This document shows positions 31,141-41,247 of a DNA stretch of 64,000 bases, one piece after another (the stretch's first letter is position 1; every line of letters begins with the position of its first letter). The position numbers were made by a program, and so were the translations under genes. The notes below the pieces were generated by a model. It was not told the origin of the DNA. It saw only the letters and a program-made list of their open reading frames with translations, and did not search any database. The stretch is from positions 18,044,489-18,108,488 of the forward strand of contig JAPXFY010000015.1 of the NCBI GenBank assembly GCA_030674185.1, read 5' to 3'. This DNA comes from Monoplex corrugatus. Its lineage: Eukaryota > Mollusca > Gastropoda > Littorinimorpha > Ranellidae.

Positions 31141-31370
31141 ACGCGCGCGCGCGTGTGTATGTATGTATGTATATGTGTATGTTTGTCTCTCTCTCTGTGT
31201 CTGTGCGTGTGTGTACGTGTGAGTGTTGTCTTTCTCTCTCTGTCTCTCTCTCTGTGCGTGCTTGTGTGTGTGTGTGTGTGTTGTGTGTGTGTGCGTTTTT
31301 TTGTGGTGTGTGTGTGTGTGTGTGTTGTGTGGTGCGCGCGCGCAGTGCGTGCGTGCGTGTGTGTATCAGC
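30846..31370. repeat. (TG)n complex, ~500 bp
   Basis: Long TG runs with TTG, GGTG, (CG)n at 31141-31153 and 31336-31345, GTAT at 31156-31175, and CT patches at 31185-31255. Confidence 0.95.
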
Positions 31371-31747
31371 CTGTTCACTTGTTTTCGAGAGCACTTTTCT
31401 CTAGGAAGATCGTGATATTTGCAGAGTAACGTTTAAAGCTTTTCGAATTAACAAGGAAACGTTGTGCTGATGTCAAGTTGTTTTATTCGATTAGAATGAC
31501 AGTTAGGAGTCTTTGTCTGTCTGTCTGTCTCCTCTCTCTCTGTGTTTCTTTCTCTCTCTCTCTCTCTCTTTCTCTTCTCTCTCTCTCTCTGTCTCTCCTG
31601 TCCCTCTCTATGTCTCTCTCTACCTCTCTCTGTCTCTGTCTGTCTGTCTGTCTCTCTCTCCTCTCTCTTTCATTCTCTCCGTTTTTCTCTCTCTGTGTAT
31701 AGTGTATTTGTATATTTCTGCGAATGTGCTGTTTGTGTGTGTGTATG

Positions 31748-31816
<69 letters not shown>

Positions 31817-31839
31817 GAGGGAGAGATAGAAGATAGATA

Positions 31840-31878
<39 letters not shown>

Positions 31879-31890
31879 AGAGAGTAGAGA
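31371..31890. repeat. (CT)n, (TG)n and (GA)n tracts
   Basis: Spacer to 31505, (GTCT)/(CT)n at 31515-31700, (TG)n at 31733-31812, and (GATA)/(GA)n at 31820-31893. Confidence 0.9.
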
Positions 31891-31893
31891 GAG

Positions 31894-32267
31894 AGCAATT
31901 ACGTGGGTAGAAAGAGTAACTTCCTGTGGTAGAACTGACAAACTACAGGCAGTCCGACAGTATGACGGTGACCTTTCTCTTTTTAGTCCTCGTAAAAGCA
32001 GAAGGCAACTACAACTATGGAGCTCTATAACAGCAACAACACTTCACTCAAGATTGTTAGGGATTGGGTTGCCACAGTAGAAAGGAGTGGCATGGGGTAT
32101 GGTGGGGGTGGCGGCAGGGGGGGGGTAGGGAGGTGCAGGCGTGGACTCGCTATAGAGATCAGATATATACACCTACAGGGAGCCATGCATACCATCACAG
32201 ACACCTGTATACCTTGATGTTCCCCTCTCTTGAAGATGTCTGTGCATACAAAGAACCCAAGCATCCG
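31894..32267. other. Spacer
   Basis: Contains a G-rich patch at 32100-32135. No gene seen. Confidence 0.5.
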
Positions 32268-32645
32268 TTTAGTTTCAGTTTCAGTTTCAGTTTTTCAAAA
32301 TGATGTCTCCGCGCTCGGAACGAATTCCATATGTACTAACGTCATAGGTGCCATGTGTGTGGTGATCATGGCACAAGCCTTAAGCCTGCACATAAACCCA
32401 TGAGCTGGCCAGGTCCTGAGGCCCTACCTAGACTATGCTTTACCTAGTCTATATTTCATACTGGAATTTTATCAGCCTACCGCTGGAATAATCTTGGTTA
32501 CATGTAAATGACATGTGTATCTGTGTATCCTACCTTCAAAAAAGGAATATATATATATATAAAGTAAAGATCTGAATCACAACATAACTAGCTATTCTGT
32601 ATAAACTCGTCTCACATGACAAATGCTCAGCCGTCTGTCAACTAG
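32268..32645 (+). mobile_element. Family B repeat, near full length
   Basis: (CAGTTT)n at 32270-32294, then 'gatgtctccgcgctcggaac', 'gtgatcatggcacaagcctt', 'gagctggccaggtcctgagg', 'gttacatgtaaatgacatgt', an (AT)n patch and 'ataaactcgtctcacatgac'. Related copies are at 36657, 37455 (minus), 48605 (minus) and 60131 (minus). The CAGTTT end and Pol III-type length suggest a SINE. I see no clear A and B boxes. Confidence 0.75.
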
Positions 32646-32673
32646 GTGAAGACAATGTTTTCTTAATCATAGA

Positions 32674-32760
32674 TAGGTAAGCAAGCAAGCAAGCAAGCTA
32701 GCAAGCAAGCAAGCAAGCGAGTAAGTGAGTGAGTGAGTGAGTGAGTGAATAAGAAGTAAG
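32674..32760. repeat. (AAGC)n and (GTGA)n tetranucleotide runs
   Basis: AAGC units at 32682-32718, passing into GAGT units to about 32750. Confidence 0.9.
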
Positions 32761-32839
32761 TGAGTAGGTGAATAAATTCCGTGTGCATACACAATCCAAG
32801 CTGCCATGCACGGCAAGGAGTTACCGCCCGTTGTGCCTT

Positions 32840-32985
32840 TAGCATTGTAGGGCAGCATCGAAGCTTCTCCGTCTCTCTCTGTTCTGGGCCAGCCTCTGTA
32901 AAGTTTTCCGCAAGTGTGTTTCAGGGTCTTAAGATCTCCTGTTTTTCGTCGTCGGGTGTTCTTGGGTTCTCCGTTCTTACGTCTT
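32840..32985 (-). mobile_element. Possible LINE C-terminal relic
   Basis: On the minus strand one frame reads LAQNRERRRSFDAALQC near 32845-32895, which resembles the D/E-R-x-x-W-R-S-F-x-x-A-L end of many LINE ORF2 proteins. The key W is R here. There is no further support, and the 51-bp array begins right next to it. Confidence 0.35.
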
Positions 32986-34440
32986 CCTTCTGGTGTCCAG
33001 TGAAGGGCAGCCCGGGTGGTGTTATCCTGCTGTCTTCCTTCTGGTGTCCAGTGAAGGGCAGCCCGGGTGGTGTTATCCTGCTGTCTTCCTTCTGGTGTCC
33101 AGTGAAGGGCAGTCCGGGTGGTGTTATCCTGCTGTCTTCTTTCTGGTGTCCAGTGAAGGGCAGTCCGGGTGGTGTTATCCTGCTGTCTTCTTTCTGGTGT
33201 CCAGTGAAGGGCAGTCCGGGTGGTGTTATCCTGCTGTCTTCCTTCTGGTGTCCAGTGAAGGACAGCCCGGGTGGTGTTATCCTGCTGTCTTCCTTCTGGT
33301 GTCCAGTGAAGGGCAGTTCCGGGTGATGTTGTCCTGCTGTCTTCCTTCTGGTGTCCAGGGAAGGGCAGTCCGGGTGATGTTATCCTGCTGTCTTCCTTCT
33401 GGTGTCCAGTGAAGAGCAGCCCGGGTGATGTTGTCCTACTGTCTTCCTTCTGGTGTCCAGTGAAGGGCAGTCTGTGTGATGTTGTCCTGCTGTCTTCCTT
33501 CTGGTGTCCCAGTGAAGGGCAGTCCGGTGATGTTATCCTGCTGTCTTCCTTCTGGTGTCCAGTGAAGGGCAGTCCGGGTGATGTTGTCCTACTGTCTTCC
33601 TTCTGGTGTCCAGTGAAGGGCAGTCCGGTGATGTTGTCCTACTGTTTTACTCGGTGTCCACATGAAGCAGTCCGTGACGTTAGCCTCGTCTTCACTAGTG
33701 CTGAAGGCAGTCCGTGTGATTGGGTTGCTCGCTAGCGCATCCTTTGGTGAGTCAGTGAAAGGAGTCTGGTGAGGTTGTCCTGCTTCTCCTATCTGTGTCA
33801 GGAAGGAGTTAGTCCCGGTGCTGTTGTCCTGGCTGTCTCTCCTCTCTGGTTTGGGAAGGCAGTCCGGTATGTTTATCCGCTGCTGTTTCTCTTGTGTCCA
33901 GTTAGTCAGTCCCGGGTGTATTTGTTTCCTTCTACGTCTTCCTTCTGGTGTCCAGTGAAGGGCAGTCTGGTGATGTTATCCTGCTGTCTTCCTTCTGGTG
34001 TCCAGTGAAGGGCAGCCGGGTGATGTTATCCTGCTGTCTTCCTTCTGGTGTCCAGTGAAGGGCAGTCCGGGTGGATGTTGTCCTACTGTCTTCCTTCTGG
34101 TGTCCAGTGAAGGGCATCAGTGTGTTTCCTGCTGTCTTCCTTCTGGTGTCCAGTGAAGGGCAGTCCGGGTGATGTTATCCTGCTGTCTTCCTTCTGGTGT
34201 CCAGTGAAGGGCAGCCGGGTGATGTTTCCTCTGTCTTCCTTCTGGTGTCCAGTGAAGTGGCAGTCCCGGGTGGTGTTTCCTACTGTCTTCCTTCTGGTGT
34301 CCAGTGAAGGGCAGTCCGGGTGACGTTTATCCTGCTGTCTTCCTTCTGGTGTCCAGTGAAGGGCAGTCCGGGTGATGTTTCCTGCTGTCTTCCTTCTGGT
34401 GTCCAGTGAAGGGCAGTCCTGGTGATGTTGTCCTGCTGTC
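32986..34440. repeat. 51-bp minisatellite
   Basis: The unit is about tgtcttcctt-ctggtgtcca-gtgaagggca-gtccgggtga-tgttatcctg-c (51 bp), some 28 units. The first seven are almost identical, 33640-33935 is badly degraded, and 33935-34440 is regular again. Open frames with a 17-residue period follow from the unit length. Confidence 0.95.
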
Positions 34441-34743
34441 ATCAGATGATGTGCCCAGTCCTCCTTCATCGTCTTTCTGTGACGATAGTGTCCTTACTCG
34501 GGTAGACAGAAAGATGGTACCATAACCATGAGGTCATAGGGGAATGAGGTGGTAGAGATCTCAACTTTTCTCGGGGCCAGCATTATGAGGGCGATGCCCA
34601 TCTCCTCTCCCTCGATTCATACTGGGGTAGCTGTGAGGCAAAAAAGAGGGCAAAATTGTTGGTTCGTATATAATAGGAAAATCTGTGCTCGTCAAGAGAC
34701 TTAAAGCAGTAAGTCGCTGTTCTTATTCTGTTGAATATCTCTG
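34441..34743. other. Spacer
   Basis: No recognised gene or repeat. Confidence 0.5.
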
Positions 34744-34782
34744 TCTTATGTATATGTACCAGCCCCTTTACTTGTTCAGAAT

Positions 34783-35343
34783 CCCCCCCCCCTCGGGGGC
34801 GCTTTCAGTACAAACAGTATCCCCACCTTCTGGAAATTCTGTGCTAGAAATTTCCTCTTTTCTGTCACTCTCTTTGTTTCTGCCTTGTTTCTGTCATTTC
34901 TTCCTATCATTTTCTGCCTTGCTGGTCCATTCACCTGTATGTGTTCGATAAAGTCTTATGTACTTTTTCTTAGGATTGATAATTGGGTACATGTAGTAAG
35001 TGCATTTTTGGCTTTAGGGAAATGAGTTATGCGAAAGCAATTTTAGTTAATTAAGGCCCGTCTTTATATGCTTTGGTGTCCTTGGATATGTTTAAATTTT
35101 CCTTGGATATGTTTAAATTTGTATTCAGTTTTTTTTTTAACTCCCATGTGTGATAAATTATACGGAGTGGCCGACGCCATGGGCATCTCCCTAGATTATG
35201 TGCACAAATTGCATTGATATGTGTACTTAATGTTCTTTTCTTTTTTTTTTCCTGTTGAAGTTTTGTATGTTTTGAAACGGTTATAGCCCTGGTATGGCTT
35301 ACTTAGTCGGCTGGACTTTAAACAGCAATAACAATAACATCAA
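34783..35343 (+). mobile_element. Family A retroposon flanked by a long direct repeat
   Basis: The 5' C run and shortened hairpin (ctcgggggcg) are followed by 'ctttcagtacaaacagtatc', and the 3' end is 'cggctggactttaaacagca' with ataacaataacatcaa. The flanks 34744-34782 and 35344-35383 are near-identical over about 38 bases (tcttatgt..., gtaccagcccctttacttgt, tcagaa), much longer than the TSD at 4.5 kb. A 21-bp internal tandem duplication (ccttggatatgtttaaattt) lies at 35079-35120. Confidence 0.85.
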
Positions 35344-35454
35344 TCTTATGTGTGTGTGTACCAGCCCGTTTACTTGTTCAGAAATTGCCTTTCACTTCTG
35401 AGACCTTAACAGTTCGCTATGGAACACTATAGCTCTGTCCCTCACTTTGAGGTC

Positions 35455-35658
35455 TACATGTTGTCTGTGTGTCTCGGCTGAGGAGATCTCGCATTCTGGA
35501 GCACACAGAAACCGCAAAGGGCAAATACCTGCACACACGGGTTACAACCGCGGCGTTTTTGTAGGTCTGAGACTGCACGTGCACTGAGTGATGTTGGCAT
35601 CGTTCAAACGAGACAGTGGTCTCCAGAAAGTCCGTGTAGTTGTCAGATTCTCTTCAAG
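35455..35658 (+). repeat. Family H dispersed repeat
   Basis: 'gactgcacgtgcactgagtg' then atgttggcatcg and 'gtggtctccagaaagtccgt' match 12310-12400. Confidence 0.6.
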
Positions 35659-35679
35659 ACTTAAGGTTTTTGAAGCAGG

Positions 35680-36225
35680 CTCTATCATCTGCCAAATAAT
35701 TGCTGGCAAATTTGGATGGAACGCGTAGGGCAGGCTGTATGAGTGCCAAATAAATGCTGGCAGATTTGGGTGGAACGCGTATGGAAGGATGTGTGAGTCT
35801 GCCAAATAATTGCTGGCAGATTTAGATGAAACGTATATGGCAGGCTGTATGCGTATGCCAAATAATTGCTGGCAGATCTGGATGAAACGCATATGGCAGG
35901 CGCATTGAATATGCCAAATAATTGCAGGTAGATTCGGATGGAACGCATATGGCAGGCTGTATGCGTATGCCAAATAATTGCTGGCAGATCTGGATGGAAC
36001 GCGTATGTCAGGCTTTGTGAGTCTGCCAAAGAATTGGTGGCAGATTTGGATGAAAAACTTATGGCAGGCTGTATGGGTCTACCAAATAATTGCTGGCAAA
36101 TTTAGATGGTACGCATATGGCAGGCTTTATGAGTTTGCCAAATAATTGCTGGCTGATGTACATGGAACGCGTATGGAATTGACCGAACGCGATAAATCGT
36201 TCTTGAATAAACTCCAAATTCCATC
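35680..36225. repeat. 56-bp array derived from family C
   Basis: The unit is gccaaataat-tgctggcaga-tttggatgga-acgcgtatgg-caggctgtat-gcgtat, 56 bp with exact spacing at 35801, 35857, 35913 and 35969, about nine units. The unit matches the single-copy segment of family C at 460-490 and 27755-27785. The last unit runs on into 'gaataaactccaaattcc', which resembles C at 510-525. Confidence 0.9.
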
Positions 36226-36299
36226 CATTTCTTTGGTATGGCATTCTGGCATTCGCTTTTTTCGGTGGGATACCTTAATTTCTGATCCGTTCAATTTAA

Positions 36300-36490
36300 C
36301 CCTTTGACTCCCGCACTCTGTCCACCAGCATCCTGCATCGTGAACCATACTAGCAAAGCAAAAGCTTAACCCATTGACTCCCTCACCCTATCCACCTGCT
36401 TCTTACAGGAAGCTGGTGGATAGGGTGAGGGAGCCAAAGGGTTAAGTTTTTGCAGTTGTTGGATGGGATGCGAGTGCGGGAGTTAAAGGG
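36300..36490. mobile_element. Family P element, canonical structure
   Basis: TTAA lies at 36296-36299 and 36491-36494. The left is CCCTTTGACTCCCGCACTC. Inside are 'gcatcctgcatcgtgaacca', tactagcaaagcaaaagc, then a complete inner foldback (ccctcaccctatccacctgc, cttcttacaggaagctgg). It is one of the clearest copies of the nested-palindrome plan. Confidence 0.9.
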
Positions 36491-36656
36491 TTAAACAAGA
36501 AAAGAAACCACGGTTTGTTTTTTTTACCTAATCATGTTAACTTTAAAATCCTCTTAAAAAATCCACCCTCTTTTTCAGTACGGGGTTGAAAAAAGAATCC
36601 TCTTAAAACAGTTTTTGTCAGGCGGCAATTCAAGAGAGTCGATACTTATCTGACTG

Positions 36657-37052
36657 GCTCAGTTTCAGTTTCAGTTTCAGTTTCTCAAGACGACGTCTCC
36701 GCGCTCGGAACGAATTCCATATGCACTAACGTCACAGGTGCCATGTGTATGGTGATCATGGCACAAGCCTTAAGCCTGCACATAAACCCATGAGCTGGCC
36801 AGGTCCTGAGGCCCTACCTTGGCCAGGTCCTGAGGACCCTACCTAGTCTACGTTTTACCTAGTCTATAATTATGTTATACTGGTATTGTATCAGCCTATC
36901 ACTTGGAATAATATTGGTTACATGTAAATGACGTGTAGCTCTGTATCTTATCTTCAGAAAAAGGAACATATTATATAAAGTAAACGAATAAATAATTGAA
37001 GGTCTGAATCATAACACAACTAGCTATCTGCATAAACTCGTCTCACCTACCA
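36657..37052 (+). mobile_element. Family B repeat, near full length
   Basis: (CAGTTT)n at 36659-36684, then 'gacgacgtctccgcgctcgg' and the full B body. A 25-bp internal duplication (ggccaggtcctgagg) lies at 36798-36840. The end is 'cataaactcgtctcacctac'. Confidence 0.8.
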
Positions 37053-37194
37053 GAAAGTATTAGCTCATTGAAACAATATGTTAAAAACAACTGTGCATAG
37101 CGCAGTTTGGCTTTGTGACTTTTGTTATAAAACTTAAAAACATTGATCGAGTCAGCTCTGAAAAATAAGGACGGAGAAACAGATAGACGAACAG

Positions 37195-37274
37195 ATGTAA
37201 ACAAAACGAGAGAGAAAGAGAGAAGAGAGAAAGAAAGAGAGAGAGACAAGCAACAAAGGCAAGAAGAAGAGAGA

Positions 37275-37345
<71 letters not shown>
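37195..37345. repeat. (GA)n tract
   Basis: GAGA/GAAG purine DNA, pure (GA)n at 37279-37342. Confidence 0.95.
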
Positions 37346-37348
<3 letters not shown>

Positions 37349-37454
37349 AAGGAAGGAGGACAGACTTAAAAAATATTTCGGTATTACTGTGATATTCACA
37401 CACTGTTTGTTGTATCTTTTAGAACACAAAAGTTGATTCTTGAAGACCTGAACA

Positions 37455-37590
37455 ACTCACGGGTTTGTATGCAGGCTTAAGACTTGTGCCATGATCATTC
37501 TGGGTCCTCCTGTGACGTTAATGCATATGGAATGTATTCCGAGCGCGGAGACGTTATCTTGAGAAACTGATACTGAAACTGACTCTTAAC
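37455..37590 (-). mobile_element. Family B fragment, minus strand
   Basis: 'gtatgcaggcttaagacttg' then tgccatgatca, 'ttccgagcgcggagacgtta' and gaaactgatactgaaactg, the inverted first 135 bases of B. Confidence 0.75.
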
Positions 37591-37937
37591 AGATGCAAGG
37601 CCTGGAAACACTTTGGGTGTTTACTCATTTGCTCCTGTGGATGTGCTACAACCCTCTCTCAACATCTCCCCCCCCCCCAACACACACACACACCTTGATC
37701 TTTCCCCCTCTTGTGAATAAACTTTCATTTTATTCCCTCGATTAGCTCTGTGTGGGCAATGTCAAGTTTGCGGGCTGTTTTTTTTTTTCTCCCCGAAAAG
37801 GGAATCCACTCTGAAGTTGTCAATTCATGTGCACTGTTGTGTTCCTTTGGTATGGAGATTCCAGAAGACATGGATAGTTTTGACCAGCCCGCCAATTTTA
37901 AACCATTTCTTTACATGTGGCGATTGGTTCAGTTGGT
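37591..37937 (+). repeat. Family G copy, diverged
   Basis: 'gcaaggcctggaaacacttt' then 'cttgtgaataaactttcatt', tattccctcgattagctct and 'catgtgcactgttgtgttcc' match G of the 14-16 kb array at lower identity. Confidence 0.65.
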
Positions 37938-38136
37938 CAGAGGAAGCTGCTGGAGAGGATGAGGGAGTCAAAGGGTTAATTTTTTCAGGAAGCTGCTGGA
38001 TGGGGTGAGGAAGTCAAAAGGTTAAGTTTTTGCCGTTGGTGGATTGAGTGCGGGAGTCTAAGGGGTTAAGCTTCTGGCTTCTGTGAATAAACTTTTTAAG
38101 TTTTTGCCGTCGGTGGATAGAATGCGGGAGTCTAAA
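37938..38136. repeat. Family P right-half units
   Basis: About four right-facing P half units (gatgagggagtcaaagggtt, 'tttttgccgttggtggattg') with no left end. They are interleaved with two copies of a G piece (cttctggcttctgtgaataa at 38072 and 38144). Confidence 0.7.
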
Positions 38137-38139
38137 GGT

Positions 38140-38345
38140 TAAGCTTCTGGCTTCTGTGAATAAACTTCAGTTTTATTCCCTTGATTAGCTCTCTGTGGAC
38201 GATGTTAGAGTTTACGAGTGTTGTTTCTTTCCTTCTTAGGGGAAAACCTTATAGACGTTGTGTCGTAGTGTTGTGTGCACTGCTGTGCTTCTTCGACTTC
38301 CAATTTCCACAACACATTGGTATTTTTCCCAACACCGGTAGTTCT
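38140..38345 (+). repeat. Family G copy, second
   Basis: 'ttattcccttgattagctct', gtggacgatgttagagttta and 'gtgcactgctgtgcttcttc' match G. Confidence 0.65.
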
Positions 38346-38423
38346 GATCCATTTTTTGACGAGTGTGATATTCGAGTGGGGAAAGATGTCAGACTTTCAG
38401 TCTGAAGGTCTAGGTTCAATCCT
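38346..38423 (+). mobile_element. tRNA-derived SINE, head
   Basis: The A-box-like tattcgagtgg (38369-38379) and B box aggttcaatcct (38412-38423) frame 'cagactttcagtctgaaggt', as in the 10.4-kb SINE. The element is split here by family A and continues at 38988. Confidence 0.7.
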
Positions 38424-38987
38424 CCCCCCGTGGGGATGCCGGGGCTCTTTCAGTGTAATAATATCCCCACCTTCTGGAAATTTTGTGCTAGAAATTTCCC
38501 TCTTTTCTGTCACTCTCTTTGTTTCTTTCTTCTTCCTTTGCTTTCTGTAATCTCTTCCTGTCGTTTTCTGCCTTGCTGGTCCATTCACCTGTATGTGTTC
38601 AGTAGTCTTTCATACTTTCTGTTAGGGTTGATAATTGGGTTCATGTATTAAGTGCATTTTTGGCTCTAGGGAAATGAGAGAAGCAGAAGCAATTTTAAGT
38701 CATTTAGGCCCGTCTATATATATATATATATTTCAGTGTCGTTAATTGTACTTAAATTTGTCTTCAGGTATGTTTTTGAATCACTTGTGTGATGAATTGG
38801 ACGCAGTGGTCAACTGCAGGGGCATCTCCTTAGGTTACGTGCACGAATGCATTGATATGTGTACTATATTTTCTTTTCTTTCTTTTCCTTGTCGAGGTAT
38901 TGTGTATGTTTTTAAACAGTTATAGTCCTGATATGGCTCTACTCAGTCAGCTGGGTTTTAAACAAAAAAATAACAACAACAACAAAG
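38424..38987 (+). mobile_element. Family A retroposon nested in a SINE, with TSD
   Basis: The TSD gttcaatcct / gttcgatcct is at 38414-38423 and 38988-38997 (9 of 10 identical). The 5' end is ccccccgtggggatgccgg with the hairpin intact. The 3' end is 'ctgggttttaaacaaaaaaa' then taacaacaacaacaaa. The 564-bp copy defines element length without the CT expansion seen at 4.9 kb. Confidence 0.9.
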
Positions 38988-39110
38988 TTCGATCCTTTCT
39001 GAGTTACCTTCAGACTGGTGGATAAAGGATGTAGATTTTTCTGATCTTCTAGGTCTTCGTGCGTGCTCACCTGTCAGTGTCTTTCCCCGTTTTATGTTTA
39101 AAATGCACAT
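38988..39110 (+). mobile_element. tRNA-derived SINE, body
   Basis: 'cagactggtggataaaggat' then 'gatcttctaggtcttcgtgc' parallels 'gtggtgggtaaaggggtgga' and 'ctttctaggtgcctcc' of the 10.4-kb SINE. It ends at a LINE-1 insertion. Confidence 0.6.
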
Positions 39111-39683
39111 CAATCATCATCATCATCATCATCAGGTGCCCTGCCGCATGGCGTTGGCGATTATGGACTTCCATCTGTCTCTATCATTGTTGCCTCAAGC
39201 ATCTCCTCCATCCTCTTTGTCCCCAGCCACTCTGAAAGTCCGTCTAGTATCTTCTCCCTGAGTCTACCCGGTCTCTCTTTCCCTCCAGTTTTCCCGTTGT
39301 GACCAGGTTCTCCAATTCCCCTTTCTTCATAAAATGGCCTCTATTAATGTTGCCTGTCTTTTCCTAATCTTCCTTATGAATGATCTATTTGAGCCTGCTT
39401 CCATCAAGACTGTCTCGTTTGTTTTCTTTGCTGTCCATGGAAGTCTCAACATTCTTCTTAGAAACCACATCTCGGCTGCCTCAATCTTGTTCTGGCTTTG
39501 TTGACTGTCCACGCCTCGCAGCCGTACAACAGTATTGGTTCTATATAACATTCAAGAACTCTCTTCCTGATGTTAATTGATAGGCATTTGTTGGTAAGAA
39601 TGCTTTTCATCTTCTTGAATGCGTTTTTGGCTTGGCTGATTCTGCTGGCTATTTCTGATGTGCATCTGCCGTCTGGTGAAAAC
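39111..39683 (-). mobile_element. LINE-1, 5'-truncated insertion with 7-bp TSD
   Basis: On the minus strand this runs from the end of the RT domain (SPDGRCTSEIASRISQAKN, then RKRVLECYIEPILLYGCEAW) into the C-terminal part (EAAEMWFLRRMLRLPWTAKK, SNRSFIRKIRKRQA). It ends in a (CAT)n tract at 39112-39133 (GATGAT on the sense strand). The TSD tgcacat lies at 39104-39110 and 39684-39690. A frameshift separates the CEAW part from the EMWF part, and further shifts break the remainder. It bridges the RT fragment at 29.3 kb and the C-terminal copies at 13.4 and 44.8 kb. Confidence 0.9.
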
Positions 39684-39693
39684 TGCACATACA

Positions 39694-40095
39694 TCAGATC
39701 TTGCCCGTATCGTCTGTCATGGCACTGGGTTCAATGTTGGCCGCTACGCTCTCTGACACCGTTACCCGCCTCCAAACGGCTCTGTCTTGACTTTTGTGGA
39801 CAACTTCTTGAATGTTTAGGCCACTGATGTTGGTTATGTTCTCGATGTATGAGATTGGAGATATGCCTTTCTTCCTTTTTGCCTCTGTTTTTACTTGAAA
39901 AATTGTTGCCATGAGGTCCGTGATCTCTGCTACGTGACACAAGGCCAATGTATTTAGTCTTCACTTGTTGATGTCTGCTAGTTATTTTCAGGTGGTATCA
40001 AGTTCTTCCAGGACACTTTCATTAGTTCTTCTATCTTTCCATTTGACATGTAGTAGTCTCCGATAAAACCACATCTCTGCTACCTACAGCAGCAA
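39694..40095 (-). mobile_element. Second LINE type, C-terminal fragment
   Basis: On the minus strand a region like AEMWFYRRLL..KWKDRRTNESVLEEL (about 40010-40095, broken by a stop) precedes an open frame at 39948-39694. That frame contains AEITDLMATIFQVKTEAKRK, ISYIENITNISGLNIQEVVH and SQDRAVWRRVTVSESVAANI. This is the usual ORF2 ending of RTE- or R4-like LINEs: G-K..G-K-R, a Y-I-x-x-I segment and D-R-x-x-W-R. It differs clearly from LINE-1. The stop codon is at 39694-39696. Non-functional. Confidence 0.75.
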
Positions 40096-40384
40096 CTACG
40101 CATGTTAAAGATTCTGTATGTCATGTCAGTGTCAGGTGGCTTACGGAAACGTGAACACGCCCGGTATGCACACCCACCGAAGACTTAGAATGCAGACTGT
40201 GCAGCAATATGCCGCCTGCACAGCGCAGGCAAAACAACGTGCAGACACGCTTCGGAAAAAAATCTGAACGCTGAATAAAAAAAAAATCTTTGTAATCAAG
40301 TTTTCACAGTGGATGCATATCTTAACAGCCGAGGAATTTTAGCCCTCGTGACATAAACTGAATCATTTGTTTTGCACATGCCAG
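40096..40384. other. Spacer
   Basis: No recognised gene or repeat. Confidence 0.5.
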
Positions 40385-40545
40385 TAACACAGTTCCCCCT
40401 GTCCCTGCTGATATTGAGATATTCCCCCCACCCCTCTCTATATGTGTTCCATGCCACGCATGTCTTTCTGTCCCTCCTTATTGTTGAAATACCCCCTCCC
40501 CCAATATGTATCCCCTGCCAGGTATGTCCCCCTGTTCCTACTCTG
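40385..40545. repeat. Imperfect short tandem repeat
   Basis: About 2.5 units of roughly 60-75 bp based on 'ccctgctgatattgagatat' / 'cctccttattgttgaaatac', a C-rich run, tatatgtgttcc / atatgtatcccc, and 'ccatgccacgcatgtc' / 'cctgccaggtatgtcc'. Confidence 0.5.
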
Positions 40546-40734
40546 TATACAAAGCGAAAAACCTAGCAACTATGGTTTGTTTGCTATCTTTAGCGATGCG
40601 ATTTATATTGACTTGAGAGTAAACTAACTTTTTTTCCCCAATGATCGTTGTAACACGTTTCTGTGTTGATAATAAGGATCTCTACCTCTTTCTGTCTTTC
40701 CCTGTCTCCTTATCTGTCTGTCTGTCTGTCTCTC

Positions 40735-41160
<426 letters not shown>

Positions 41161-41162
41161 AC

Positions 41163-41247
41163 GAACCAACCAACCAACCAACCAACCAACCAACCAACCA
41201 ACCAACCAACCAGCCAGCCAACCAACCAACCAACCAACCAACCAACA
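41163..41247. repeat. (CCAA)n array
   Basis: About 21 CCAA units with a CAGCCAGC interruption. Confidence 0.95.

Noticed and set aside
32781..33735. Possible repeat protein in the 51-bp array
   Set aside because: Same reason: the period is divisible by three and the frame is lost by indels in the middle of the array.
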